Origin: Saturnia japonica
Lineage: Eukaryota; Arthropoda; Insecta; Lepidoptera; Saturniidae
Assembly (NCBI GenBank): GCA_033032175.1
Contig: CM065321.1
Location: 15,708,501-15,772,500 of the forward strand
DNA: 64,000 nt
Direction of reading: 5' to 3'
The notes under the pieces are model-generated. The model worked only from the letters and a program-made list of their open reading frames with translations. It was not told the origin of the DNA and made no database searches. Both the position numbers and the translations under genes were made by a program. Every line of letters starts with the position of its first letter. The stretch's first letter is position 1. Positions 44,211-55,865 of the stretch are shown here, piece by piece.

Positions 44211-45310
44211 TGTAGGAAAATAAGATTAATTTTATATAATTCAAATTATATTAGTACAGTTGTGTAAATGACTGATATGCTCTCCATCAATGATTCTCAA
44301 TGAACTCTGTTATTTGGCTGCGATATTCTGTGGGGTGGAGGCAATCCATCAGTACAGATAAATCTCCAAAGACAATTCTTTAAACCATCCTGCCCCCTTC
44401 CACCCGCGGTTCTTAAATGTAATTTAATTTCAATTACAAAAAAACCTTTACACACTCCACACTACTATAAAATCAACGTCGCGTTTGATCTCAAAGTATG
44501 TAGAGACTACATATAACATAGGATATAAATGTAAAAGTTTATTACAAAATACATTCGATTTCGTCACCGTCTCGGGGGAAACGATCTAAAAATTAAATAA
44601 CGCACACGCATAACCGATATAGTTTGCTTATACACTGAGAGGAAAGAGGGGTCCAGACAGAAAAATGCACTTGGAACCCCACGTCTAGACTGCAGACTGT
44701 CTGTCGGGTGTACACGAACACTTTCGACTTGGAACATCACAACAAGGTCGTCTGTGTTAATAATATCATTTTTAAAGTGTATAAAGATGTTTTTCTTTTT
44801 AAAATTATATTCATAGAAAAGGGCACCTATTGCCAAGCCTACTACGTTATCCGTTCTACTTTAAAAGGCTGTATTTTTTTGAGCCGTATTAATTGGCCGG
44901 TTGCTATTCGATCAAAATTGCTATTATGACGGATATCTTAGTAAATAATTTTTAAAAAAGTTGGCGTCACGGGACGCCCGGCCGGTGTGAAATAATTAGT
45001 GAATATAAAAAAAAACACTGGGTGATCCCGAAACACGACAAACCAAAAGAAAGTCACTGTCACTGTGAAGATTTTTATTTTATTATTATTTGTAAAGTGG
45101 TCGCGATCCCTACCAACCGTTTTTAATCTATCCATGTTTTAACATGTAACTTTGAAATTATAGTCGGTTTATTAAAAAAACGAACTCTGCTCCACACCAC
45201 CAACTTTGGCCCAAGCGTCGCCACGCAAACAGCCGGTCTGACCCACCGTATTAGATGTTTCATATCAAAACCGCCCAAGCGGGAGTTCATCTCATGCTGA
45301 GAACCCCAAA
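44211..45310. other. Unassigned, with family C/F-like scraps
   Basis: About 45010-45118 carries CCGAAACACGACAAACCAAA, like family C. The 90- and 73-codon overlapping frames near 44564-44929 are not recognisable. Confidence 0.3.
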
Positions 45311-45534
45311 CTGAATAAAAAAACACCTTTTTTTGGTACCTACCTAAATATATAACATTAGTTTATTTGAGGTGGAACGGAAACTCCTATGTGCGAGTCC
45401 GACTCGACCGACTCGGACTTAGACAATTTTTTTATTACATGCACCACAAAAAGAGGAAGTAGAAGTGGTATTTCACCACAAGAAGTTAATAATACACCAA
45501 CGTAATAAAGAGAACTAGCTCGTAAGGGCATCTA

Positions 45535-45775
45535 GGTGAGGAATACTAAATTACTTGGCATGGTTGCGGCATGATTTTCTCTCAACTGCTACAGCTTCTT
45601 CTAATGCTCATCTGGCTAGCTACCACCCTCAAGTTGGAAATCTGTCACCAACTGCCTATAGATGTGTTCCGGAAGCTGCACTTAAAAGCCATTCCCGCTT
45701 AGTTCAGCGGATTACCATCTTAACCACCTCGTTATTTTCCATCAATGTGATCAAACACATAACTTTCAAAGTATT
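45535..45775 (+). repeat. Family K repeat, longest copy
   Basis: AGCTACCACCCTCAAGTTGG, then CTATAGATGTGTTCCGG and CCCGCTTAGTTCAGCGG. Confidence 0.55.
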
Positions 45776-46899
45776 ATAAAAACATAATTCTATTCCTAGT
45801 ACTTTCCCACAGCAAACGTTGATTCAAATTATTTCAAATTGTTGAAATCTCGGTCGTAGTCGTTGTTTTTGGATTTTACTCTGCTTTTTATTAGAGATAG
45901 TATCGTCAAATTACTTTTCGCCATTTCATGTCAAGCGATTGAAAACAAAATGTACCAAAGTTCGCAGTTTAAACGAAATGCAACCCCCCACAATAAACCT
46001 AGTCGTGTATAATTTAGTGGCTGTATAGCAGTCTGCAATGCCTGAATACCTAGACCTGTATATATAGCGTTGTCTGGGTGCACTGCGGCCTGCGTGGGGC
46101 AGGTCAGGTTCCGTGCAGCTCTTACAAATGTGTGACACTCGCTGATACAACCGCACTATGTGTGTTCAGGACGTTGCCCCCTCACTATAAAATCTATAAA
46201 AATGTTATATTAACACAAAATTTTAGCTATAATATAACTTATTAGAATTTGTGGTATCGATTACTCGTCTGAGCTCTTTGTGAGGAACTTATAGGTTAAA
46301 ATATGTGTACGAAATTTGTACCAGAACATCTCTAAGGCGCGCAGGGTACCTGATGATGTTGTTCTATATATAATATCAAATACTAATCGAATTGAACTGA
46401 TGAACTATATGATACTTTCAATAAATTTCTTGGTTTTGTTAAGGCTCACCCCTACAGATATCCGATTCATCATAACCTAATCTTTGGGCGATGAAAACTT
46501 AATATGTTATATTGAATTTATTTTTTGATGTTATTACGTTTGATACTAATCAACCCCTTGCGAACAAGTTATGATTAAGTAATTAATGTAGCAGTACCCG
46601 TTGTCGCCTTTTCTAATAATTTTAAAGCATAATCTTAAGAATTTCAGGAATACTTCTCGCGTCTTAATTTAGTAAAATTATTTTGATAAATTGCCAGATG
46701 CCTACTCTATAATATGGTAGTAAGGATATATATCGACTACAACATGAACGTTTAAATGTGCTTTTGATTAATTTTTTACGATTTTCCAATATTTATTAGA
46801 CCATAGGTGGAAATTTAATGTTTATAACATTAAATTTTCGGAACTATGATGTACACGAAATATGAACTTTTTACCAATATTTTTAAATTTATTTATCTA
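45776..46899. other. Unassigned sequence
   Basis: No convincing exon or repeat. Confidence 0.35.
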
Positions 46900-47632
46900 T
46901 CTATATTAAATCTGTAGTTCTGTCTGTACTTTTAATACGGATAAATCCGGATTTAACTCAAAAAAAGCTTGACCGATTATTATGAAGCTTTGTTAAAGGA
47001 ATGCTTAAATCATCGGTCAATTGAAATATAAAATTGGGTATAAGAAATTTCAAGATTACTTTTAGAAATCGTAAAAACAAAGAATTTCCAAAAAAATTTA
47101 TTTCCGATTCGAGGCCGATTTTGATGAAATTTTGTACCCGGGAAGTATAAGTCATTCAGAATTGTAAGTTATGATAATTTCAAATAACAATTTTAAGAAT
47201 TTTAATAAAAGAGTATCCAAAAATTGTATTAATTCTTAACCGATTTTGATGAAATTTTATACACGGGAAGTCTAAGTATTTACATAATTAATGGACTATA
47301 ACAATTGTCAATATTACTTCTAGATATAAAAAAAGCAATTCAAAAAATTTAATTTTCATAAATTCTCAACCGATTCTAATCAAATTTTGTAGACGGGGAG
47401 CATACGTCATATTATAATTGAGAGGTTATAAGAATCGTTATTAATACATTAGAAATTGCAGATTACCACAATAATGTTAAACGGATTTTGATGAAAATTG
47501 TACACAGGAAATACATGCCACTCCTCAATTGATACGGCACATGAATTGTCAACAATATAAGTATTAAATTACGGGATGTAAATAACTACTGCGCAGTAAC
47601 AAAGGCGTGCAGAGCCGCAGGCACATCGCTAG
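46900..47632 (+). mobile_element. Family E Helitron-like element, copy 2
   Basis: It starts TCTATATTAAATCTG and ends GCAGGCACATCGCTAG before T. It has internal repeats of the AACCGATTTTGATGAAATTT block. Confidence 0.65.
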
Positions 47633-47824
47633 TACACTTATATAAGTAAGGATTTTTGGAAATTCATCCCCAACTGTGATGAAGCGGGGATGAAATTTTG
47701 TATGAAAATTCATCATTTTGGAAATAGATCGATGAAAATTGATATTTAGCAATTCAGTTACAAAGTAAAAAAGATGGGACATAACTTAACTATGACACGA
47801 GCGAAGCCGAGGACAAAGCGCTAG
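47633..47824 (+). repeat. Family E-like terminal fragment
   Basis: It ends GAGCGAAGCCGAGGACAAAG, then CGCTAG before T, directly downstream of a complete family E copy. Confidence 0.45.
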
Positions 47825-47984
47825 TAATCTATAATATATAAACCCAAAACGTATTTCACAAACACCAACGCGAAGTAAATAAACAAGTCCTTAATCCTAT
47901 CCCCGCCTAACACGAAACATCCGGTTCACTATTATTAGGTATATACCAGAAACACGCAGCGAATACCAAAGTTGGGGAAAATCA

Positions 47985-48110
47985 ATCCCTTGTTGTGTAG
48001 CCTAGCATAGCTATTCGTAGCACGCGCGTAGAGTCGATACGCGGCTACACAGCGCGGGCGGCGGCGAGCGTAGCTTCATGTCGCGTAGGCATAGCTACGT
48101 TTAACGTTTT
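47985..48110. repeat. CGTAGC-rich GC patch
   Basis: Repeated words GTAGCATAGCTAC, CGCGTAG and CGTAGC occur in both orientations around a CGGGCGGCGGCGAGCG core. It resembles 53935-54000 in motif content. Confidence 0.5.
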
Positions 48111-48291
48111 TAATCGTTTTTTTTTTGTTTGGGCTACAAAAGAATATATTTTTCCTTCAATTTATAAAAGAACGTTTATCGAAAATTCAGTAAATATAAT
48201 AAATTTATACCATAAAATTTTAAAGTTGTTTTATATGATGTATTTCATTAAATCTCACTATTTTACAATTATTCAATGCAAAACACAAATA

Positions 48292-49399
48292 TTAGGTCCT
48301 TAAATTAGCTTTTTATATGAAAAAAGTAAAACGAAAAAAATATTTTAATATTATATATACACTTAATCAATCGAAGTATGTTCTACCATTATTTATCTAT
48401 ACACTTTAGCCATTTTATAGGTAGTTCATTGATTCCATTGCTCAAAAAATTGTGGAAGCGAGAATCAATAAAATCTTTGAAGGTGGTTTGGACATTCTAA
48501 TCGGAATTGATTTTTTTTCTATCAAGAAATTGTCCAAATTCCGAAAATAGTAGTAATCTGTAGGAGTAAGGTCCGCGAAGTATGGTGGGAGTTCCATTCC
48601 AAGACATTCCAACCGCAGTTCCTCTAATTTAGCGATCGTCTATCGTGAAGTATGGAGTCTACCGTTGTCCTGAAGTAGCAGTGGGCTAGAGAGATTGGCC
48701 AGGCTCGGTTATTTAACAGCTAGCTTTTCCATCGTGATTTGCAATTGTTGACAATATAGATCTGTCGTTATCGTCTGACCAGATCTTAGGAAGCTGTAGT
48801 GTATGACACCAGCACTGGTCCACCAAACACTCACTAGTACTTTTTCTGAGTCAACTTTCGCTTGGGACAGATTTTAGCCGGTTCTCCTGGGTTCAACCAC
48901 TGTGATGAGCATTTGTGATTGCCGTAAAGGATTCAGTTTTCGTCACAAGTAATAAATAATACGATTAAAAATTCCCTCGTTATTGTGACGGTGAGTAATG
49001 TAACGCAGCACTCAATACGTGTTTGTTGGTGTGCATTTCTCGAGCTTTTTCACTTTTCTAACTCTAACTCTGACGTGGTTTGCGATGGATCCGCTTACAC
49101 AATCACCTTTAATTCTTTATTATGAACTAACACATCACTAATACGTCGAGCTGTTTCTGCAACGCTGATGCCACGGTAGAACTCATATTTGTAAATAACG
49201 CGATATTTGAAGTTTCATTTTCAAAAAACGATGTCAAAGAAAAATCAAATGATGCGAAAATAAATGAATCACTAAATTCAAAGAACAAATCAAATTACAA
49301 ATAAATTAATTCCAAGAACATCCGAACAGCCACACGCCGGATATTTGAGATCAAAGTGGCCAGTTCAGCAAAACTCCAATTTCATATGTAAAGACCTAA
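48292..49399 (-). pseudogene. mori-type mariner element with decayed transposase
   Basis: The ends are TTAGGTCCTTAAATTAG on the left and, inverted, TTAGGTCTTTACATATG on the right. Both are flanked by TA (48290-48291 and 49400-49401), as mariners require. On the minus strand the transposase is legible in pieces: ITCDEN with the first catalytic Asp, ICPKRKLTQK-like text, VWWTSAGVIHYSFL, LLQDNGRLH with the second Asp, and YFADLTPTDYYYF with the third. Several stops and frame changes interrupt these. At 1108 bp it is somewhat shorter than an intact mariner (about 1.3 kb), implying deletions. Confidence 0.75.
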
Positions 49400-49401
49400 T
49401 A

Positions 49402-49830
49402 TTAATCAAAATAAAAATAGGTTGTTATACTATTAAAAAAAAAATATATTCAATAGATTTTAATTTCGTTAATTACGCAGTCTTTCTCAATAAATGAGTT
49501 CGGTACACGTCATCACAATTACATTTTAGTACTATTTACTCATTTAATATTTAATGTACAAGAATTGCTCACATAACAGTAGTGATAATATTGATCAAGC
49601 ATTACCATCGACCAAACAACGAGAATAGGCAGCAATTGAATTATCGTTGTACGTGACAAGTCATTTTTTGGTGTGCGATTTGAGTTTTTAATAATAATTA
49701 TCCATAAACCGTCCAATATTATCAGAACAAAGTTAATCTTAATTCAATTACTTTTTTTAATATATCTTTCATATCCGTTTTTTTACACCCCACAGTATAA
49801 AAAAGTAACAAGGAATCTCGATAATTTCTC
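49402..49830. other. Unassigned sequence
   Basis: AT-rich, nothing supported. Confidence 0.35.
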
Positions 49831-50085
49831 TCCGAGCAGCCTCCACATAGCTAAATGTACCAGGTCGGCATAAGCTAGAGGCGGCTGTCTGCACACAGGC
49901 GTGTAGTAGGCGTGCGACACGGCGCGGCGTGGCGAGGCGCATTGCAGGCGGGTGAATGCCCGCGCATCGATCCTGCGTCCCGCGCCATCGCCTTCGGCGC
50001 CCGTTCCCCGCCACTTGCGTAACTCACCCCCTCCCGCGCTTATATAACTATGACGCGGCTCGCGTGACTCCTATGAACTCCTGAT
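49831..50085 (+). promoter_or_regulatory. CpG-rich island with TATA box
   Basis: About 200 bp of high CpG density ends at TTATATAA (50040-50047), followed 25-30 bp later by the GACTCCTATGAACTCC region where a start site would fall. No repeat family matches. The TATA word is palindromic, so minus-strand transcription is also possible. No exon is confirmed on either side. Confidence 0.35.
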
Positions 50086-50385
50086 TTTTCCTGCATCTTA
50101 ATAATATAATGTACATTAGGAAAACATTGCCTCGCTAAGCGTTTTCTACCGTCTGTATCATGGTGAATATTTGAATAAATGTTCAATCTAATTCTCTCCT
50201 CTCCCTTCCACAACAGAACTACACGCGCTGTGCTCCAGAGCCACAGTTTTTCGATAGCCTCCATTTCGGCACGAACAAAAAAGTTCTCTATCTTTGTCGT
50301 ATCGTAAAACTATGGAATCATCTCCGAGCCAATGCTTTTCCTTTTTTTAAGTCATCGGGTCCTTCAAGCGTAACGTGAAAAGGTT
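50086..50385. other. Unassigned sequence
   Basis: A 74-codon minus-strand frame (50040-50264) has no recognisable domain. No gene is called. Confidence 0.3.
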
Positions 50386-50389
50386 TTTA

Positions 50390-50515
50390 TGAAGGCCGGC
50401 ATCACAACGGCGACTGTCGACGGATTTCGTTCTCTCGGTGGTCGCCGTTGTATTAGGATTGTACTGTGCTTACAACCAGGGGCAGAACCGTCAATTTACC
50501 AAGCTACTATATATA
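50390..50515 (+). repeat. Family F fragment
   Basis: AGGCCGGCATCACAACGGCG and TCTCGGTGGTCGCCGTTGTA. Confidence 0.6.
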
Positions 50516-50609
50516 AAAAATAGTTTATCATAGCAGAAACTTTTGTTTTACTTCTTAGATATTTGGTCCTTTTCTAGAAAAAAACCACGATAACTTCTTA
50601 AATAATAAT

Positions 50610-50646
50610 TATGTAGTTCACGCGAGTGAAATCGCGGGTATAACTA
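50610..50646 (+). repeat. Family B 3' terminus fragment
   Basis: GTTCACGCGAGTGAAATCGC, then GGGTATAACTAG before T. Only the terminal 37 bp remain. Confidence 0.5.
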
Positions 50647-51106
50647 GTTAAAAATAAATTCATATATAGCGTACCGAGTTTGTATAAAAATAGCGGGAAA
50701 AACTGAATATTATGATATGTAACTTATGGTTATTTGTACTTAAATACTCGAATAAAATAATATTCTTACATATTGTAGGTATACAAAACATACTGCCCAG
50801 GATTCAATCCTTTTCATTTCTTGAGATATGAAGGTTTGATGAGTATCGTACAAGACTCAGTCTATCCATACTACACTCAAATGATTATAGCCACGTGTGG
50901 TAATCGCGCAAAGATAATAGCAAAAAGCGATTTTAGGATGTATGATTAATCAGGATTGAAATGGTGAAAAGTTCTTTATAGAGGTCAGATTTTCCACCAT
51001 TCGTTACTTAACCCCAAGGTACCATACTAAAGGTAAACACAAAGATAGAAAGAAGCTTTTAATTAACTATTTAATTATTTTTTTATTTATCATTATACTA
51101 TCTGAC
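50647..51106. other. Unassigned sequence
   Basis: Nothing supported. Confidence 0.35.
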
Positions 51107-51390
51107 TGCCTCATTAGCCTAGTGGTCGTAAGCGCGACTGCTATGATCGAGATCCTGGGTTCGAGTCCCAAGTCGAGCAAAGTGTTATTGGATTTTTCTA
51201 TGAAATTCTCAGTAGCAGCTCGGAGTTTGGCTTTGTGCCCGATTAACGGTAATAGATTCGCCCCCTATTACATGGAATCTTAAAAACATACACAGCGAAT
51301 TGTGGGCGTTCATTACACACCTCCATCACTAGTACCCACCATTCCTCATAATTAGTACACCTTTGTCTAACCCTTTGGCGTGATGGTATG
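51107..51390 (+). repeat. SINE-1 copy (best box A and box B)
   Basis: Head TGCCTCATTAGCCTAGTGG, box B GGTTCGAGTCCC, and body TATGAAATTCTCAGTAGCAG. The tRNA-like part is followed by about 200 bp of unrelated family-specific sequence, as in SINEs. Confidence 0.75.
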
Positions 51391-52484
51391 TATGTGTATC
51401 TGGCCCGGTAGACATCGTTTTGCCCAATAGCCTTTAAGACTTGGGTTCATCAGTCGCCCTGATATTTTTAATAATACTTACTAGTACTGCATTAAATATG
51501 ATTCCGACAAAAAATGGCAACATATGTGTCTGACTGTACGTTAGCTTAGCTTCTTTAGCAAAAATAGAAATTAAAGGCCTCGATCTTGATGCGCTGATTA
51601 AGTATACTGTAAATTAAAAAAATATTAAAAAATATAAAGCAAGAAAGACGGTCAAAAGTGGTTGGTAAAAATAGCTTAGAATAAAAAAACGTTGAGCACT
51701 GTATTCAACATTGGTACAAATTCAGCGAAGCGTTAATATTATACGCATAGGGAATGTACGAGTACTACTGTATCCAGGGTCGTATCGAAATAGTCCGGGG
51801 CCCATGTAATTTTTTTTTTCCTAGAAATATTATATAATTAATGAAAAGTCTTTTATTGATTAATTTGGAATATATTACTTTACAGCACATTTAACACAAT
51901 ATATACATTAGTTATGCTTAGCAATCAAGTGGTGCCAGTAACAAAGCAATTATTGTTATGCAGCGGGTGAAAATTTATATACATAAAAATATCATTATGA
52001 GATATGATATGTTTCTATATCTCAATGTGAGTGTGGGTGTGCGTATACTCCTGAGTGATTGCGTAAACGAATTGTATAGGTATGTATGTTATAAGCAATA
52101 GAATAAACTGAGTCCTTTGTTCCTGTCCCACATCTATGATGACTATTTCAATGTGTTTTTTGATTTGAATTTTTTTAGGAAAAATTCCTATTACACTGGA
52201 ATAAATCATTATGACTAAACTTTGTGACATACACGTTAAAACATCTCTGTAATCTTCGTCTTCATCTTTTATAATCCTTTATATCTTCATCCCTGATAGT
52301 TGTTTTAATAAAATATTACATTAATTTCACTGCCAACGCTATTGTAATTACTTAAACGTAATGCTGATTGCGTAATAATACTTTGTAGTAAAATCCAGTT
52401 TCAGGACTCAAAGCACTTTTCCTTTGTACATATTTTTCTACAACATGGAGTCCTACAAACAATACATGAAGATATATTTAAGCA
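51391..52484. other. Unassigned sequence with a family J scrap
   Basis: CTGGCCCGGTAGACATCG near 51400 is family J-like. The remainder is AT-rich without support for a gene. Confidence 0.35.
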
Positions 52485-52560
52485 GGTCGGCATGATAGCG
52501 ACGAATAATGATGGATTGTAGATTGTTCGGTGGTCGGCAATGTTACTAGATTGCACTATT
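52485..52560 (+). repeat. Family F fragment, decayed
   Basis: CAGGTCGGCATGATAGCGAC and TTCGGTGGTCGGCAATG. Confidence 0.45.
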
Positions 52561-53264
52561 TATACTATTACTTACGTATAGTTAAGTTAAGATTAAAAAA
52601 ACAACACATTTCTAGGTATTCGATGTTAGTACAAACGAAAATAAATACACAGTTAAAAAATAATGTAGTAGGCATATCTTTGTTTTAATTTTTTCATTTT
52701 ATGTATATTCAGAAACAGATCGATCACCTTGATAAAAATCACTAAAAGCGATCAAGGACAGTAGTCCTTGAAAAACCCAGTAGGGTTGTGAGTCACTTTA
52801 TCCACGTGTAACTACGTCCCTGATCATTCTTCGTACAAGAGTCCTTAGCCCGCGTCGCTCTTCACTATTCTAACATTACTCAAAATACATAATTTTTATG
52901 TGTAAACAAAATCCTTATGATGTAATTAGAAAGCTCATGTATAATTCTAAAAATAGTTTTATGTTTTCAAAAGTTTGTTTGAAATTACGCATTGGAACAA
53001 GACGCATTCCTACGTATTGCTTAACAATCAATACTAACAATATGACCGACTTTCCTCGGACAGGACTTACTTAAAAGTTTATTATGTTAACAGTAATAAA
53101 ATTTTTAATACGAAGAATTGTAAAGAAACGGCCACGTCGGTGTAAACCACAATATATAGACGGTTTGAGTCCTTCGGTGAGCTGGTGCGTTCAACGAAGC
53201 AAAATATCGCGTTGAAACCTTTAATGATGATAATGATACTACCATATATGATGGTAGTGCATTT
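52561..53264. other. Unassigned sequence
   Basis: Nothing supported. Confidence 0.35.
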
Positions 53265-53345
53265 TCTTTTATTCTAACCCTCAAGATGAAAACTTGTCGC
53301 TAAACACCTACGAAGATATTCCAAAGTCTGCACGCCAAAACAACT
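53265..53345 (+). repeat. Family K fragment
   Basis: CTAACCCTCAAGATGAAAAC then CACCTACGAAGATATTCC. Confidence 0.4.
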
Positions 53346-53934
53346 CATTAAAAAAATCCATACTTTTAAAATTATTTCATGTTACAGAATATGAGGTATA
53401 TCTGTGAATGTTTATTTTTTCAGTGATTATCCTAATATCGAGCCTGTATAAGTAGGTAGTTTTATACAGGATCTCGATCGATCTACTTTTTTTAATATTC
53501 GCTTACAGCACAGCCTTTGCCCAATAAATATTATTTTCATTTTAGTACATCTGAATTATATTGAACTAAATTTCATGTGTAATTTCTTTGTTTCGTCGTA
53601 ACCGTTCATTTATAATAATGCATTAATATTGCAAGGTGTTTTGCAGGTTAATTTCTAACTATCTAATTTTTCAATGAGAAGGCCTTATAAAGATTTTACT
53701 TGGCTAAGGGCTACATGAGCTTGCCCAGGAGCGAAAAGTTTTAAAAAAGTTTATAAAAAGTCATTAACAATTCATTAAAAAAAATATTAAAAACATGTTT
53801 CATATAAATAAAGGTATACAAATATATTTCAAAATGATCGTAACAAGTGCTCTAAATAAACGAATAGGCATTAATAACAAAACCAATCGACCCAGATAAT
53901 TATGAAACAAATACGTGGCATTAAAACAAACGCA
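53346..53934. other. Unassigned sequence
   Basis: AT-rich, nothing supported. Confidence 0.35.
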
Positions 53935-54200
53935 GGTAGCTACGGACTCCCGTAGCGCGGTTACGCCGTAGCGGGGTTACACCGTAGCCGGGCGCGGTCG
54001 CCGACCCCTGGCCATGAACGGGGGCGCGCCGGGCGAGCGCCGCAATGCCTCCGCGCTTCCCCACGCTCACAATCCCCTCTCCCCCGCTGCCCTCGCGCTA
54101 ACCCGCATTACCTACCACGGTGTTACACACAGTCTAACAAACACACACAAATAAACAACTTGCCGGTCGCGCCAGACACGTGCGCGCCGCACCCCTAACT
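53935..54200. promoter_or_regulatory. CpG-rich island with 16-bp tandem repeat
   Basis: Three units at 53951-53966, 53967-53982 and 53983-53997 each begin CGTAGC, and the first two share GGTTAC. The rest of the island is C-rich with GGGGGCGCGCCGGGCGAGCG. It matches no dispersed repeat here apart from the CGTAGC motif at 47985. Confidence 0.4.
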
Positions 54201-54269
54201 TTATACAGGCTGATCACTTTTATACCTGTTATTACGTTTTTACTTAGATATCGACCAAACTATCATTAA

Positions 54270-54665
54270 TCTATACAATTAATAAAATTGAGGTGTCTGT
54301 TTGTAATACCAAAATAACAGCATTTACTAAATGCATATGAAATTATTATTTACGGTACTTATAAAAAAACACTAATTCGAAATGGTCCAACGAAACTGAT
54401 TTTGACATGACTTGCACTGGCAGATAGCTGATGTTACATGCTTAAATGGCTTACGCTGAGTAAACCATATGAGATATATCAACTTAATGTAGTACATAGT
54501 TGTAGATTTTGAACAGATCTACAAAAAAGTTTACGAGAGCATATCTTCTAAGAATCGCCCACAATTATCCCTTAAAAAACTGAGAACGAGGGTAGCATGA
54601 TTCGCGCGTATGCCCGACCGACAGTATTCTGTAGTCTATGCGAGCGAAGCCGCGGGCATACCTAG
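54270..54665 (+). mobile_element. Family B Helitron-like element, copy 8, internally deleted
   Basis: It starts TCTATACAATTAATAAAATT after A and ends GCCGCGGGCATACCTAG. About 120 bp of the middle are missing compared with other copies. Confidence 0.65.
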
Positions 54666-54961
54666 CTCTTATAATATGATGTGTATGTTGTGTTTATTTG
54701 ACCGACTCTTCACCTCACCGCCTTCAATGGACCAAAGCCAGTAAGTAGCCTATGGTTGTTCTAACTTTCCATACTTGCCAGATTATTCGACATTCATGGT
54801 TACTGCTCCACTTTGTACGGTCGTGGAATGAAGATATTTAGCCTATATCCCTCTTCAATAAATAGGCTATAAAATACAAAAATAATTATTCAAATCTGAC
54901 TGGTAGTTACAATTCTTTTTTTAATTGTTTCAATGAGCAATACGTCATGGTTTTACTTTTA

Positions 54962-55325
54962 CTAGCGATCGCCCTAAGTTCGAAATTCGAGCAGGAACTT
55001 TTTGATCATAGACTATTTTTTGTTTATCATTTGCAGTATTCATGAACCTAAACAATTAGTATTATCTACATCACTTGCTTAACTTTTCGTTGAGTGACAA
55101 TGTGAATAATTAGGAAGGTCTAAGTTCAATGGCACTGGTCGGGTTAGGATTCGCAGTATTAATTAATTAAATTAAATTAATTAATAACATATTTATGAAT
55201 AAATTTTAGCTTTCTGTACTCCTTCTCCATATAAACTTTAACCATGACCAATATTACAGTCTTCCGTAAACGCAATACGCCTAAAAAGGTACCGTAAGCT
55301 TTTGCTTCACGTATTACTATATAGA
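54962..55325 (-). mobile_element. Family A Helitron-like element, copy 8
   Basis: On the minus strand it starts TCTATATAGTAATACGTG and ends GGGCGATCGCTAG before T. Confidence 0.65.
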
Positions 55326-55343
55326 TTACCTTTCAAGATTTTT

Positions 55344-55700
55344 TTACAAGTAAACCAGATGTACTCGAAATGACTCGTCTGTCTGCAAAATGTATTTGGT
55401 AACCTTTTGGCTCATAAGATGTTCTGACTCAGTCCTTGGGAATTGCAATCGAATCAATAACTTAACTTGTATAGGACTAAGCGGTACTTCTTTCTGAAGC
55501 AAAGACTGTAGTTGTACAAAGCTCAAATTCGACCCCATAACGTGGAGTAGTGCGTCTTCTACCGTTTTTGTCATGGGTTGTGTTCTGAGGAATTGTTCGA
55601 CATGATGCCAAGGGCTACCTTCTAGCATCGCACCGCTCGCCACCGGCAGGGAGTTCATCCTCACACTTTGGAACTTATATAGTCGCGGACAGTCCAGCTT
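55344..55700 (-). pseudogene. Unidentified ORF remnant
   Basis: A minus-strand frame is open from the stop near 55720, with an ATG at 55664, to 55344. It reads NSLPVASGAMLEGSPWHHVE, continues TVEDALLHVMGSNL, and ends SFRVHLVYL. It has mixed, globular-looking composition unlike the low-complexity frames around it. The frame continues upstream of the ATG as PLKLDCPRLYKFQSVR before a TGA, so the ATG may be internal and the left boundary may be a lost exon or a stop mutation. I do not recognise the family. It could be a host exon, a captured gene fragment or part of a retroelement. It sits 18 bp from the end of a family A element. Confidence 0.4.
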
Positions 55701-55744
55701 TAAAGGATTTTTCTTCCGCGTTCACTCCGGATGGCTATGGTTCA

Positions 55745-55865
55745 AAAAGGGAGTAAATAGGTTTTTAAATGGTTGGCAACGCGCATGTGATGCTTCCATA
55801 GAATGCAGTGACCGCTTACCATCAAGTGGACCGCATGCTTGCTTACCACCATGGTTGTATAAAAA
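55745..55865 (+). repeat. Family M repeat
   Basis: TTGGCAACGCGCATGTGATG and ACCGCTTACCATCAAGTGG. I recognise the latter from a common lepidopteran dispersed repeat. Confidence 0.6.

Noticed and set aside
44564..44929. Overlapping 90- and 73-codon frames on opposite strands
   Set aside because: No domain, and both strands are equally open. Most likely chance frames in a GC-moderate stretch.
51107..51180. Possible tRNA gene with good box B
   Set aside because: It belongs to a four-copy dispersed family with a shared non-tRNA tail, so it is a SINE head.
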